This document shows, in pieces, positions 26,775-34,122 of a stretch of DNA of 64,000 bases (positions are counted from its first letter, which is position 1; each line of letters starts with the position of its first letter). Under the pieces are notes generated by a model. It saw only the letters and a list, made by a program, of their open reading frames with translations. It ran no database searches and was not told the DNA's origin. This DNA is from an uncultured Candidatus Pelagibacter sp. (GTDB lineage: Bacteria; Pseudomonadota; Alphaproteobacteria; Pelagibacterales; Pelagibacteraceae): positions 42,305-106,304 of the forward strand of contig CAJQTI010000002.1 in the NCBI GenBank assembly GCA_905618915.1. The letters are read 5' to 3'. A program made the translations under genes and the position numbers.

Positions 26775-26797
26775 TGATATTAAGACAATATCATTTC
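26775..26797 (+). other. Short hairpin with weak T tail
   Basis: TGATATT-AAGAC-AATATCA is a 7-bp stem followed by TTTCT. It could be a weak terminator for a plus-strand transcript of the preceding hairpin. Confidence 0.4.
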
Positions 26798-26816
26798 TAA
26801 AAATTACATTCAAAAT

Positions 26817-26843
26817 ATTTATTTTACTTTAAGTGAAATAAAT
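26817..26843. repeat. AT-rich near-perfect inverted repeat
   Basis: ATTTATTTTACTT (26817-26829) is complementary to AAGTGAAATAAAT (26831-26843) except for one G-T pair. The remainder of this 353-nt gene-free gap (26798-26944) shows nothing else besides the minus-strand terminator at its end. Confidence 0.5.
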
Positions 26844-26914
26844 CAATTGTATGCAACCTAGCAAAGTAATACGATCTCAATAATTTAAGAAACCTTCTTA
26901 CAATATTTTCTTCC

Positions 26915-26936
26915 GTAAAAAAGTTTTACAACTTTT
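26915..26936 (-). terminator. Terminator of the minus-strand small-membrane-gene operon
   Basis: On the minus strand AAAAGTT-GTAA-AACTTTT is followed by TTTAC, a 7-bp stem ending in a T run, placed 8 nt after the DUF2798 gene stop. Confidence 0.65.
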
Positions 26937-26944
26937 AATTATAA

Positions 26945-27172
26945 TTAATCTTTTGACGCAATCTTATTAACTAGAGGTCTCATAATTGGAGCCAGAGTAA
27001 AAGCTGCAAATAAAGCAACTGGAAAAGCAAACAACCAAGAGTTAAAATATCTTTCTAAGAACCCATTACTAACACCAGTGTTTACAGCAGTAACAACACC
27101 ACTCATTATAACACTCATTCCAAAAGCCATAAAAATCATAAATAAAGTTTGAGAATATTTTTTTGAAATCAT
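26945..27172 (-). CDS. DUF2798 family small membrane protein
   Basis: 75 aa with two membrane helices (about 8-29 and 45-63) and a basic C-terminus. The segments MAFGMSVIMSGVVTAVNTG and FPVALFAAFTLAPIMRPLV fit the DUF2798 family. Function unknown. It starts 2 nt after the stop of the SMR transporter gene, so the two are almost certainly co-transcribed and possibly functionally paired. Confidence 0.8.
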   Translation of the reverse strand: MISKKYSQTLFMIFMAFGMSVIMSGVVTAVNTGVSNGFLERYFNSWLFAFPVALFAAFTLAPIMRPLVNKIASKD

Positions 27173-27174
27173 AA

Positions 27175-27507
27175 TTAATTATTTCCTAACAGGTTGACCA
27201 TTAATACACCTATAATAATTAAACCCAAACCAATCATTGAATAAAGATTTGGTACTTGATTAAATCTAATTACACCAATAATTACAGTTGAAATAATTGT
27301 TAATCCAGCAAACGAGGCATAGGTAATCCCCATTGGTATATTTTTCATAACCATTGATAAAGCATACATGCATAAAACAATTGTTATGGCCGTGATAATA
27401 CTTGGTATTAGAAGAGTGAACCCTGCAGCATTTTTTGCAAAACTATTTGATGTGACACCTAAAAAAACAGCTAATGCTAAAAATAGGTATGATGTTGTCA
27501 TGTTCAT
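27175..27507 (-). CDS. SMR family small multidrug/metabolite exporter
   Basis: 110 aa, four membrane helices, the standard EmrE/SugE size. GVTSNSFAKNAAGF near residues 18-31 includes the position of the family's membrane Glu, but here no Glu is present in helix 1, unlike EmrE (Glu14), so proton coupling or substrate may differ. IPMGITYASFAGLTIISTVIIG and LIIIGVLMVNLL are typical SMR helices 3-4. A truncated copy of its 5' end lies about 0.8 kb upstream in the same orientation. Confidence 0.8.
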   Translation of the reverse strand: MNMTTSYLFLALAVFLGVTSNSFAKNAAGFTLLIPSIITAITIVLCMYALSMVMKNIPMGITYASFAGLTIISTVIIGVIRFNQVPNLYSMIGLGLIIIGVLMVNLLGNN

Positions 27508-27537
27508 TTAATTATCTTAAATGAAATCTTTTTAAAA

Positions 27538-27867
27538 TTATATAACTACTTTAAAACCTTCAAAATCAGGCAATCCTACATATCCGTTAAAATTTGGGGG
27601 TCCAAGATATAAATTTCCTTGTAGTGTAGGATTTTTATGAGCTAATTGAAATGAATCAGATTTTGTCCAGTTAATAAAGTCACTCTCGGTATTCCATTCA
27701 CTATGAAAAATATAAAGAGAGAATTCTTTATTTACCTTACCTTTGAATAAGTTGAATTTCTTAAAGCCTTTCACACCATGAGTCTCTTGTTCACGATTTT
27801 TCCAAGCTGTTTCAAATTCATTTTCTTTGCCAGACATAACTTGAAGTCTACTCATTGCTAAATACAT
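27538..27867 (-). CDS. Antibiotic biosynthesis monooxygenase (ABM) domain protein
   Basis: 109 aa dimeric alpha-beta barrel (ABM/IsdG-like) fold: LAMSRLQVMSGKENEFETAW starts strand 1 and helix 1, and SLYIFHSEWNTESDFINWT is the typical second half, with a His-containing SFQLAHKN segment. Members include heme-degrading and quinone-forming monooxygenases, but many have unassigned roles. It is 30 nt upstream of the SMR gene in the same operon. Confidence 0.78.
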   Translation of the reverse strand: MYLAMSRLQVMSGKENEFETAWKNREQETHGVKGFKKFNLFKGKVNKEFSLYIFHSEWNTESDFINWTKSDSFQLAHKNPTLQGNLYLGPPNFNGYVGLPDFEGFKVVI

Positions 27868-27892
27868 AAAAACTTATTTCTTTATTATTTAA

Positions 27893-27920
27893 AGTTGGGA
27901 CACTTAAGAAAATCCCAACT
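27893..27920 (-). other. Hairpin in leader of ABM gene
   Basis: AGTTGGGA (27893-27900) and TCCCAACT (27913-27920) form an 8-bp stem with a 12-nt loop, 25 nt upstream of the ABM start codon on the minus strand. No strong T tract follows (TTAAATAAT), so it may be a weak terminator or a leader structure. Confidence 0.45.
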
Positions 27921-28013
27921 CTATTAATTAAGGAGATTTATCTTACAATCCATGTGGTCAAAATATACATGAAGCATTACCGTGACAAATATTGCTTTTA
28001 TTAATATTTTTAA

Positions 28014-28223
28014 TTACCACCAACCCATTACTCTGCCATTACCAGCAATAATTAAGAGACAAGTTAGAACATGAAGCAGAACCCAGAATGTTCTAAAAGC
28101 TAATGCTTTCTTAACATCTGTTTGTTTAATAGGTAAAAACTCAGGCTTATCTTCATCATTAATGCCAATTGGCATTCCAACTGTTCTAGCCCATATTTTT
28201 AACCAACGTCTTTGACCAGTCAT
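28014..28223 (-). CDS. Small single-pass membrane protein, unknown function
   Basis: 69 aa. A charged, Trp-containing N-terminus (MTGQRRWLKIWARTVG) is followed by one hydrophobic helix (about 45-63, TFWVLLHVLTCLLIIAG) and the tail GNGRVMGWW. I do not recognise a family. The charge pattern (basic N-terminus before the helix) suggests the N-terminus faces the cytoplasm. It is followed by about 146 nt before the ABM gene. Confidence 0.6.
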   Translation of the reverse strand: MTGQRRWLKIWARTVGMPIGINDEDKPEFLPIKQTDVKKALAFRTFWVLLHVLTCLLIIAGNGRVMGWW

Positions 28224-28267
28224 ATTTTTAACTTTTGTATTATTTATTAATTTTGTAAATACATTTT

Positions 28268-28369
28268 TTAATTGATTTGAAGAAGTAGTCTAATTTTAGA
28301 AAAACTATTTGATGTGACACCTAAAATAAAAGCTAATATTAAGAATGCATACAAAGTAGCGAGATTCAT
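28268..28369 (-). pseudogene. Truncated SMR transporter duplicate (5' remnant)
   Basis: On the minus strand an ATG at 28369 opens a 33-codon frame ending at 28268. Its first 23 residues (MNLATLYAFLILAFILGVTS, then NSF) align with the intact SMR gene start (MNMTTSYLFLALAVFLGVTS, then NSF), and the flanking bases (TCATTTAA, CTAAATGAAATC) also resemble the intact copy's upstream region. Similarity stops abruptly after SNSF. This is a decayed or incomplete tandem duplicate. Confidence 0.8.
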
Positions 28370-28405
28370 TTAATAGCTCTAAATGAAATCCCGCTAAATA
28401 TATAA

Positions 28406-28618
28406 TTATTTGTTAACTTTAAAAAGCTCCATAGCTTTACCTAATAATTCTTCTGATTTAGCATGGTCGCCCGCATCATGTGCTGCCATACCTTGATCTC
28501 TTAGCATTTGTGCTTCTGCAATTTTATCATCTATGCTCTTTGCCATCATTGGGCAAGAACCTGCATAAACAGAACTTGTGAAAAGTACTAAGAATAATGT
28601 TATTACTATTTTTTTCAT
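28406..28618 (-). CDS. Small secreted protein, unknown function
   Basis: 70 aa from the ATG at 28618, which follows AAAGGAAA and opens a signal peptide (MKKIVITLFLVLFTSSVYAG); a longer frame to 28708 exists but its extra N-terminus looks like leader DNA. The mature part (SCPMMAKSIDDKI, then DAGDHAKSEELLGKAMELF) is a helical hairpin with two Met-rich spots and one Cys right after the cleavage site. I recognise no domain. A copy of the 32-bp motif shared with gor and fucD lies 68 nt upstream. Confidence 0.75.
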   Translation of the reverse strand: MKKIVITLFLVLFTSSVYAGSCPMMAKSIDDKIAEAQMLRDQGMAAHDAGDHAKSEELLGKAMELFKVNK

Positions 28619-28686
28619 ATGTTTCCTTTGTTGATAATTAAAGTAGATCAAACAATATGAATTTTTCATACTATTAACATAATCAT

Positions 28687-28718
28687 TATTGTCACTTAGT
28701 ATGTGCAAAATGTCTCAA
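28687..28718 (-). promoter_or_regulatory. 32-bp repeated upstream motif, copy A
   Basis: Minus-strand core: TTTTGCACATACTAAGTGAC. It lies 68 nt upstream of the small secreted protein and 20 nt after the gor stop. It matches copy B at 28 of 32 positions and copy C at 22 of 32. A TTGCAC -35-like element with a 17-nt spacer is possible. Confidence 0.6.
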
Positions 28719-28738
28719 GGAAATTGATAGGTTGTTAT

Positions 28739-30076
28739 TTAGTTTAAGGTAACAAATTCCTCAGAAGATGTTGGATGTATGGCTGTCGTGTTGTCAAAGT
28801 CTTTTTTAGTAGCACCAGCAGTTAAAGCAACAGCTAAACTTTGAATAATTTCAGGACTGTCTTGGCCCAACATATGAATTCCTAAAACTTTATCAGTTTT
28901 CTCATCAACTAATAGCTTCATTAAAATTTTAGGTTTTTTATCAGCAAAAGTATATTTCATCGGTGAGAATTGAGTTTTAAATGTTTTAACTTTAATTCCA
29001 AGTTTTAGAGCTTCTTCACTAGTTATACCAACTGTAGATAATGGTGGGTCTGTGAAAACAGTGGAGGGTATATTTTTATGTGAAGCAGATCTTTTATTGT
29101 TACCAAATTCAGTATCTGCAAACGCATGACCTTCTCTAATTGCAACAGGAGTTAAATTGACCCTATCAGTTACGTCACCTATTGCATAAATATGATCAAT
29201 ATTGGTTTTTGAAAAATCATCAACAATAATAGCTCCATTTTTTTTCTGCAGAAGACCAATCTTATCAAGATTGAGTTGATCAACATTGGGGGATCTCCCT
29301 AGGGCTGATAAAACACAGGCTACTTTTATACTGGGTCCTTGTTTAATTTTGATTTCTAATCCTTCATTTGTTTCAGCAATATCTTCAATATTTGTATTAA
29401 ATTTTATATCAATTCCTTTTTTGATCATTTCATCTTGCAATAAATTAGCTAAGTCTTGATCAAAACTTTTTAAAATTCTTTCACCACGGTAAATTAAAGT
29501 TGTTTTAACTCCTAAGCCGTTCATGATGCAGGCAAATTCAACTGCAATATAGCCAGCACCTAAAATACAAATATCTTTAGGGAGTTCTTTGATATGAAAA
29601 ATATCATCCGATGTCAAAACCTTATCTTTTGCAGTATAAGCAGGCTTGTTACAAATTCCACCTGAGGCTATTAAAATTTTTTTTCCTTTAAATTCTTCAT
29701 TGTTTATTAGAATTATCTCAGAATCTTTAAATGAAGCATAACCATCTATTCGGTCAACTTTATTTTTTTCTAAAATAGACTTGTAAATATTATTTAATCG
29801 ATCAATTTCTTGATCTTTGTTTTTAAGTAATGTTTGCCAGTTAAAAGGGATTTGTTCTGGTATTTCCCAGCCATAAGACTTAGCGGTATCAAAATCACTG
29901 TTAAATTGAGCCGCATAAGTGAAAAGTTTTTTTGGAACACACCCTCTATTAACACAAGTGCCTCCATAATTTAAACCTTCTGCAATTAAAACTTTAGCTC
30001 CATAATTGGCTGCAATTCTTGCAGCTCTTACACCACCTGAACCAGCACCAATAACAATTAAGTCGTATTCTTTCAT
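28739..30076 (-). CDS. gor: Glutathione-disulfide reductase
   Basis: 445 aa flavoprotein disulfide reductase. FAD motif GAGSGG (10-15), redox pair C41/C46 in GGTCVNRGCVPKK, NAD(P)-site ILGAGYIAVEF, FAD motif IYAIGDVTDRVNLTPVA and the C-terminal catalytic H434/E439 in HPTSSEEFVTL. It reduces oxidised glutathione with NADPH in the cytoplasm. It stands alone, 102 nt downstream of fucD, with the 32-bp motif (copy B) in its upstream region. Confidence 0.94.
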   Translation of the reverse strand: MKEYDLIVIGAGSGGVRAARIAANYGAKVLIAEGLNYGGTCVNRGCVPKKLFTYAAQFNSDFDTAKSYGWEIPEQIPFNWQTLLKNKDQEIDRLNNIYKSILEKNKVDRIDGYASFKDSEIILINNEEFKGKKILIASGGICNKPAYTAKDKVLTSDDIFHIKELPKDICILGAGYIAVEFACIMNGLGVKTTLIYRGERILKSFDQDLANLLQDEMIKKGIDIKFNTNIEDIAETNEGLEIKIKQGPSIKVACVLSALGRSPNVDQLNLDKIGLLQKKNGAIIVDDFSKTNIDHIYAIGDVTDRVNLTPVAIREGHAFADTEFGNNKRSASHKNIPSTVFTDPPLSTVGITSEEALKLGIKVKTFKTQFSPMKYTFADKKPKILMKLLVDEKTDKVLGIHMLGQDSPEIIQSLAVALTAGATKKDFDNTTAIHPTSSEEFVTLN

Positions 30077-30127
30077 ATAAAATTATAATCCTAATCTAAA
30101 TAATGATTTAACTTTTTAAAATGTTAT

Positions 30128-30159
30128 TTTTGTCACTTTGCATGTGCAAAATGCCTCAA
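30128..30159 (-). promoter_or_regulatory. 32-bp repeated upstream motif, copy B
   Basis: Minus-strand core: TTTTGCACATGCAAAGTGAC, including the palindrome TTTGCA-CA-TGCAAA. It is 51 nt upstream of gor and 19 nt after the fucD stop. As RNA, CATTTTG could pair with CAAAGTG, so a 3'-UTR role cannot be excluded. Confidence 0.6.
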
Positions 30160-30178
30160 CAAGATATTTGTAGTTATA

Positions 30179-31465
30179 TTAATTCCAGTATTTCCCATTA
30201 TTAAAATCAAATTCTTCCAGTGAACTTTCTTTGATTTTTACTGAGTAACCAGGTGAAGTAGGAGTCACATATCCTCCACTCTTAATAATTGCTGGATTTT
30301 CAAAGTGCTCTGAACAGCTTTCAGCATATTCGCTTAAGGTTAAATCGTTATTGGTAATAATAAATTTATTAATTAGATTTAAATGTTGAACATATTCACA
30401 TAATCCAATTCCACCAGCATGAGGAATAACTGGTATATTAAATTTACTTGCCATTAATAAAACGGGTATAATTTCATTGATACTTGCAATTCTACAACTG
30501 TCAATTTGACAGTAGTCTAAAGATTTATTCTCAATAAACTGTTTAAACATAACCTTATTTTGTATCATTTCTCCAGTTGCTAACTTTACATCAGGATGTG
30601 CATCTTTAATTTTTTTAAACCCTAGAATATCATCAGGATTTGTCGGTTCTTCATAGAACATAATGTCAAATTGTTTTAATTTTCCTATGTTTTCAATAGT
30701 TTCATTAACACTCCAGACTTGATTTGAGTCGACCATTAGTTTTTTATCTTTTCCAATTATACTTCTAATTAATTTGCACCTATGAATATCTCTTTCAATA
30801 TCCTGACCCACTTTCATTTTAAAATGCGTCCAACCTTTATCTAAATTTTCTTTTGCTAGTCTAGTCATCTTATCATCAGAGTATCCAAGCCAACCAACTG
30901 CAGTTGTGTAAGCTGGAAAAATGGTTGAGTTTAATGTGGAAGTATCTCCAGGTAATTTCTTTTTATTTTCATTAATAATATCTGCTGCTTCCTTTTTTGT
31001 TAAGACATCATCTAGGTATGTAAAGGAAAGTTTATCAATTAAATCGTTAGTATCTAAGTCAATAATATACTGCCACAAAGGTTTTTTATGATATTTAGAA
31101 ATCAAATCCCAAATTGCATTAAAGAAAGCTGCTGCTGCAATATGTGTTACTCCTTTTTGAGGACCTACCCAACGTAGCTGACTATGGTTTGTTACTTTTT
31201 CCCAGATTGTAGAAATATTTTTTTCAATATCTTCAATTTCTTTGCCTTCAATAAATTCTTTAAAGTAGTCTATTGAATTACAGCATAAATCGTTACCTTT
31301 ACCAATTGTAAAAGTTAACCCTACACCAGATAAGTTTTTGTCATCTGTTTCAATTGTTACATAAGCTGCTGAATAATCACAATCTACATGTACCGCATCC
31401 GTTCCTAAATTTTCTTTAGATGTAGGAAAACGGATATCACGAGTAATAACTTTTAAAACTTTCAT
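30179..31465 (-). CDS. fucD: L-fuconate dehydratase (enolase superfamily)
   Basis: 428 aa. The N-terminal DIRFPTSKENLGTDAVHVD and DYSAAYVTIET are diagnostic of the FucD/ENOSF1 group. Barrel residues: K216 and K218 (FKMKVG), metal ligands D246 (VDSNQVW), E272 (YEEPTNP) and E299 (ATGEMIQ), and base H349 (IPHAGGIG). AYTTAVGWLGY is also FucD-like. It dehydrates L-fuconate to 2-keto-3-deoxy-L-fuconate, whose likely next enzymes (SDR and FAH hydrolase) are encoded 13 kb away. No fucose transporter or regulator is adjacent. Confidence 0.88.
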   Translation of the reverse strand: MKVLKVITRDIRFPTSKENLGTDAVHVDCDYSAAYVTIETDDKNLSGVGLTFTIGKGNDLCCNSIDYFKEFIEGKEIEDIEKNISTIWEKVTNHSQLRWVGPQKGVTHIAAAAFFNAIWDLISKYHKKPLWQYIIDLDTNDLIDKLSFTYLDDVLTKKEAADIINENKKKLPGDTSTLNSTIFPAYTTAVGWLGYSDDKMTRLAKENLDKGWTHFKMKVGQDIERDIHRCKLIRSIIGKDKKLMVDSNQVWSVNETIENIGKLKQFDIMFYEEPTNPDDILGFKKIKDAHPDVKLATGEMIQNKVMFKQFIENKSLDYCQIDSCRIASINEIIPVLLMASKFNIPVIPHAGGIGLCEYVQHLNLINKFIITNNDLTLSEYAESCSEHFENPAIIKSGGYVTPTSPGYSVKIKESSLEEFDFNNGKYWN

Positions 31466-31513
31466 ATAAATAAAATATATTTACTCTATCTTATTTTTGT
31501 TAATATTAATTCT

Positions 31514-31545
31514 TATTGTTACATTGCCTGTGCTTAATAACTTAA
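31514..31545 (-). promoter_or_regulatory. 32-bp repeated upstream motif, copy C
   Basis: Minus-strand core: TTAAGCACAGGCAATGTAAC, 48 nt upstream of fucD; 23 of 32 positions match copy B. It lies in the divergent region shared with the membrane protein starting at 31595, so it could serve either gene. Confidence 0.5.
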
Positions 31546-31594
31546 TCTAAATTTATTGCTTTAAAATAATATAAATATTGCTATTGTTTTATTT

Positions 31595-32008
31595 ATGATT
31601 GAAAAATTTAATGGAATTCTTTACTTAATTTTATTTGTAATACATTTTTTAGGTACAGGTGCTTATGCTTATCAAATGATTATTGGAAACCAAAAATTTA
31701 GAGAAAAATTTCAAATAGACAAAACAGCAGCAACTATTATGAGGATGGCAGGCGCTATATTTCTTGGTTCTTTCTTGATGGCAATATATGTTATGTTTGT
31801 TAGACCAAATGGTGTTGAAGGAACATGGGCGTTTTTCAATTTAGTCTTTGTTCAAAATCTTTGTGTCTTTATTGTTAATACTTATTCAATTAAAATTGAT
31901 AAGACGGGTGTTATGAACGATTCTAACGAAGCTATTATTGCGCCATTAGTTTTTACAATTATTAGTGCAGTGCTTTGTTATGGATTAGCTGAGAAAATTT
32001 ATATTTAA
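31595..32008 (+). CDS. Four-helix membrane protein, unknown function
   Basis: 137 aa with four hydrophobic helices (about 6-28, 46-67, 76-97, 112-133). The loop between helices 1 and 2 carries QKFREKFQIDKTAAT. No family is recognised. It converges with cysK and overlaps its stop region by 4 nt (32005-32008). It is divergent from fucD with 129 nt between starts. Confidence 0.65.
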   Translation: MIEKFNGILYLILFVIHFLGTGAYAYQMIIGNQKFREKFQIDKTAATIMRMAGAIFLGSFLMAIYVMFVRPNGVEGTWAFFNLVFVQNLCVFIVNTYSIKIDKTGVMNDSNEAIIAPLVFTIISAVLCYGLAEKIYI

Positions 32009-33006
32009 AGCCAATTTGGAAAAGGTAAACCTTTTTCCTCTAGAAATTTTTTATTAAACATTTTAGTAGCGTACTTTTCACTTTTATCACAAAGGATTGT
32101 GACAATAGTTTTGCCAGGTCCAAGTTCTTTACCCATTCTGATTGCGCCAGCAATATTAATTCCACAGCTAGTACCAAGGCTTAAACCTTCGTTTTCAATT
32201 AAATCATAAAGTATTGGAAGAGCCTCATGATCATCAATAGAGTAGGCATCATCTATTTTAGCATTTTCAAAATTCTTTGTAATTCTGCTTGATCCAATAC
32301 CTTCCGTAATTGAGCCACCTTCAGATTTTAATTCACCATTTTTTATATAATTATAAAGAGCAGAGCCTTTTGGATCGGATAAAAATATTTTAATATCTTT
32401 ATTCTTTTCTTTAAGAGCATTGCTTACTCCCGAGATTGTTCCACCTGTTCCTGATGAACATACAAAGCCATCAATTTTACCTTCAGTTTGTTCCCAGATT
32501 TCTTTACCTGTTGTTTCATAATGACCCTTGGCATTTGCAACATTGTCAAATTGGTTAGCCCAAACAACTCCATTGTTATTTGATGGTCTTAGTTCATCAG
32601 CAAGTTTTGCTGCAACTTTTACAAAATTAGCATCATCTTTATATGGTTTTGCTGGAACTAGACGTAAGTCAGCACCCATATTTCTTAGTAAGTCTTTTTT
32701 TTCTTGAGTTTGATTGTCATTCATCACAATTATCGTTTTATAACCAAGTGAATTACCAAGAAGACACAATCCTATACCAGTATTACCAGCAGTACCTTCA
32801 ACAATAGTTCCACCTTTTGAAATTAATTTTTTATTTTCAGCATCTTTAATTAAAGCAAAAGCAGCTCTATCTTTAACTGAGCCACCTGGATTCATAAATT
32901 CAGCTTTACCGTAAATATTACACCCAGTAATCTCTGAAGCCGCTCTTAATTTGATCAGTGGTGTATTACCAATGCCTGAGATAAAATTATCGTGAAAATT
33001 TTTCAT
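32005..33006 (-). CDS. cysK: Cysteine synthase A (O-acetylserine sulfhydrylase)
   Basis: 333 aa PLP enzyme. The Schiff-base Lys45 is in NPGGSVKDRAA, the substrate loop is GTAGNTGIG (about 70-78) and the PLP-phosphate loop is CSSGTGGTISG (about 182-192). It makes cysteine from O-acetylserine and sulfide in the cytoplasm. It overlaps the cysE stop by one base, so the two enzymes that form the cysteine synthase complex are translated together. The C-terminus ends KGLPFPNWL, slightly longer than E. coli CysK. Confidence 0.92.
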   Translation of the reverse strand: MKNFHDNFISGIGNTPLIKLRAASEITGCNIYGKAEFMNPGGSVKDRAAFALIKDAENKKLISKGGTIVEGTAGNTGIGLCLLGNSLGYKTIIVMNDNQTQEKKDLLRNMGADLRLVPAKPYKDDANFVKVAAKLADELRPSNNNGVVWANQFDNVANAKGHYETTGKEIWEQTEGKIDGFVCSSGTGGTISGVSNALKEKNKDIKIFLSDPKGSALYNYIKNGELKSEGGSITEGIGSSRITKNFENAKIDDAYSIDDHEALPILYDLIENEGLSLGTSCGINIAGAIRMGKELGPGKTIVTILCDKSEKYATKMFNKKFLEEKGLPFPNWL

Positions 33007-33584
33007 TAGTTAGAAGTGTCTTTATCTGCCTCTTCAACAGCATAAGGTTTAAATTCTTTTGTAGCTGTTCCAACATTCTTTGCGGGTATCCCAACCATTA
33101 CTGCATTTTCTGGAACATCTTTAGTTACTACAGCATTTGCTCCAACTTTAGCATTAGTTCCAATTACTACTGGTCCTAATATTTGAGCACCGGAACCTAC
33201 TACAACACAATCATTTAGTGTTGGATGTCTTTTAACCATTCTTTGTTGGTTTGAATTAATACTTGGTGCTATTCCACCTAGTGTTGCCATATGATAAATT
33301 GTTACGTTATTTCCAATTTCAGAAGTTTCACCGATAACAACACCCATACCATGATCAATGAATAAATTTTTTCCAATTTTTGCACCCGGATGAATTTCTA
33401 TACCTGTTAAAAATCTGGATAGTTGAGAGATAAATCTCGCAATAAGATCAAACTTTGCTAGATAAAAAAAGTTAGCAATTCTATGAAAAAAAACTGCCTT
33501 AACTCCAGGATAAGTTAAAATTAAACTTAACTTAGACTTAGCGGCAGGATCTCTATCAATTATAGATTGTAAAAAATCGCTCAT
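33006..33584 (-). CDS. cysE: Serine O-acetyltransferase (short, EpsC-like)
   Basis: 192 aa left-handed beta-helix acyltransferase with hexapeptide repeats; [36 protein letters not shown] and MATLGG carry the catalytic His/Asp region. It is shorter than E. coli CysE (273 aa), lacking most of the N-terminal helical domain, as in EpsC-type enzymes. It makes O-acetylserine for the downstream CysK. The C-terminal tail ([14 protein letters not shown]) does not end in the usual Ile that docks into CysK. Confidence 0.93.
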   Translation of the reverse strand: MSDFLQSIIDRDPAAKSKLSLILTYPGVKAVFFHRIANFFYLAKFDLIARFISQLSRFLTGIEIHPGAKIGKNLFIDHGMGVVIGETSEIGNNVTIYHMATLGGIAPSINSNQQRMVKRHPTLNDCVVVGSGAQILGPVVIGTNAKVGANAVVTKDVPENAVMVGIPAKNVGTATKEFKPYAVEEADKDTSN

Positions 33585-33667
33585 AGTGTGCTTAGGTTGA
33601 CCTATTGATTAATAATTACTTATGATTTATATAATCATTAAATGTTTAATTTAAAGGAAAAAAATTA

Positions 33668-34078
33668 ATGTATAAAAATACTAACTGCTTTCATTTAGCA
33701 ATACCATGTGGTGATTTAGAAAAAGCTAAACATTTTTATAATGAGGTTTTAGGCTGTAGATTAGATAATTCAGCTCAGGAATGGGCGGATGTAGATTTTT
33801 GGGGAAATGAGTTAACTCTTCATGCAAGTGAGCATAAGCTTGAAAATGAGAGACATGATGTGGATATGGGTAATGTTTCTGTGCCTCATTTTGGTGTACA
33901 TCTATCGAGAAAAAATTTTAATGAACTTAAAAATAGACTTAAAGAAAAAAATGTTAAGTATCATGATGAACCTTATTTAAGATTTAAAGGAACTGAATAT
34001 GAGCAAGAGACAATGTTTGTTCAGGATCCAAATAATAATGTTCTAGAGATCAAAACACTTACAGCTAATCCAGATTAG
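33668..34078 (+). CDS. VOC superfamily (glyoxalase/dioxygenase-like) protein
   Basis: 136 aa. FHLAIPCGDLEKAKHFYNEV is the typical first VOC beta-alpha-beta unit with a metal-ligand His, and YLRFKGTEYEQETMFVQDPN followed by NNVLEIK is the last unit with the metal Glu. VOC enzymes include lyases, isomerases and dioxygenases; the reaction here is unknown. It is divergent from cysE and 44 nt upstream of the aldehyde dehydrogenase. Confidence 0.83.
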   Translation: MYKNTNCFHLAIPCGDLEKAKHFYNEVLGCRLDNSAQEWADVDFWGNELTLHASEHKLENERHDVDMGNVSVPHFGVHLSRKNFNELKNRLKEKNVKYHDEPYLRFKGTEYEQETMFVQDPNNNVLEIKTLTANPD

Positions 34079-34122
34079 TATCTTTACTATAAAGAGTTTT
34101 TAGAATAATTTTTCACTATAAA

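Noticed and set aside
28406..28708. 100-aa version of the small secreted protein
   Set aside because: The first 30 codons lack a ribosome site and cover the 32-bp motif; the internal ATG has AAAGGA and opens a signal peptide.
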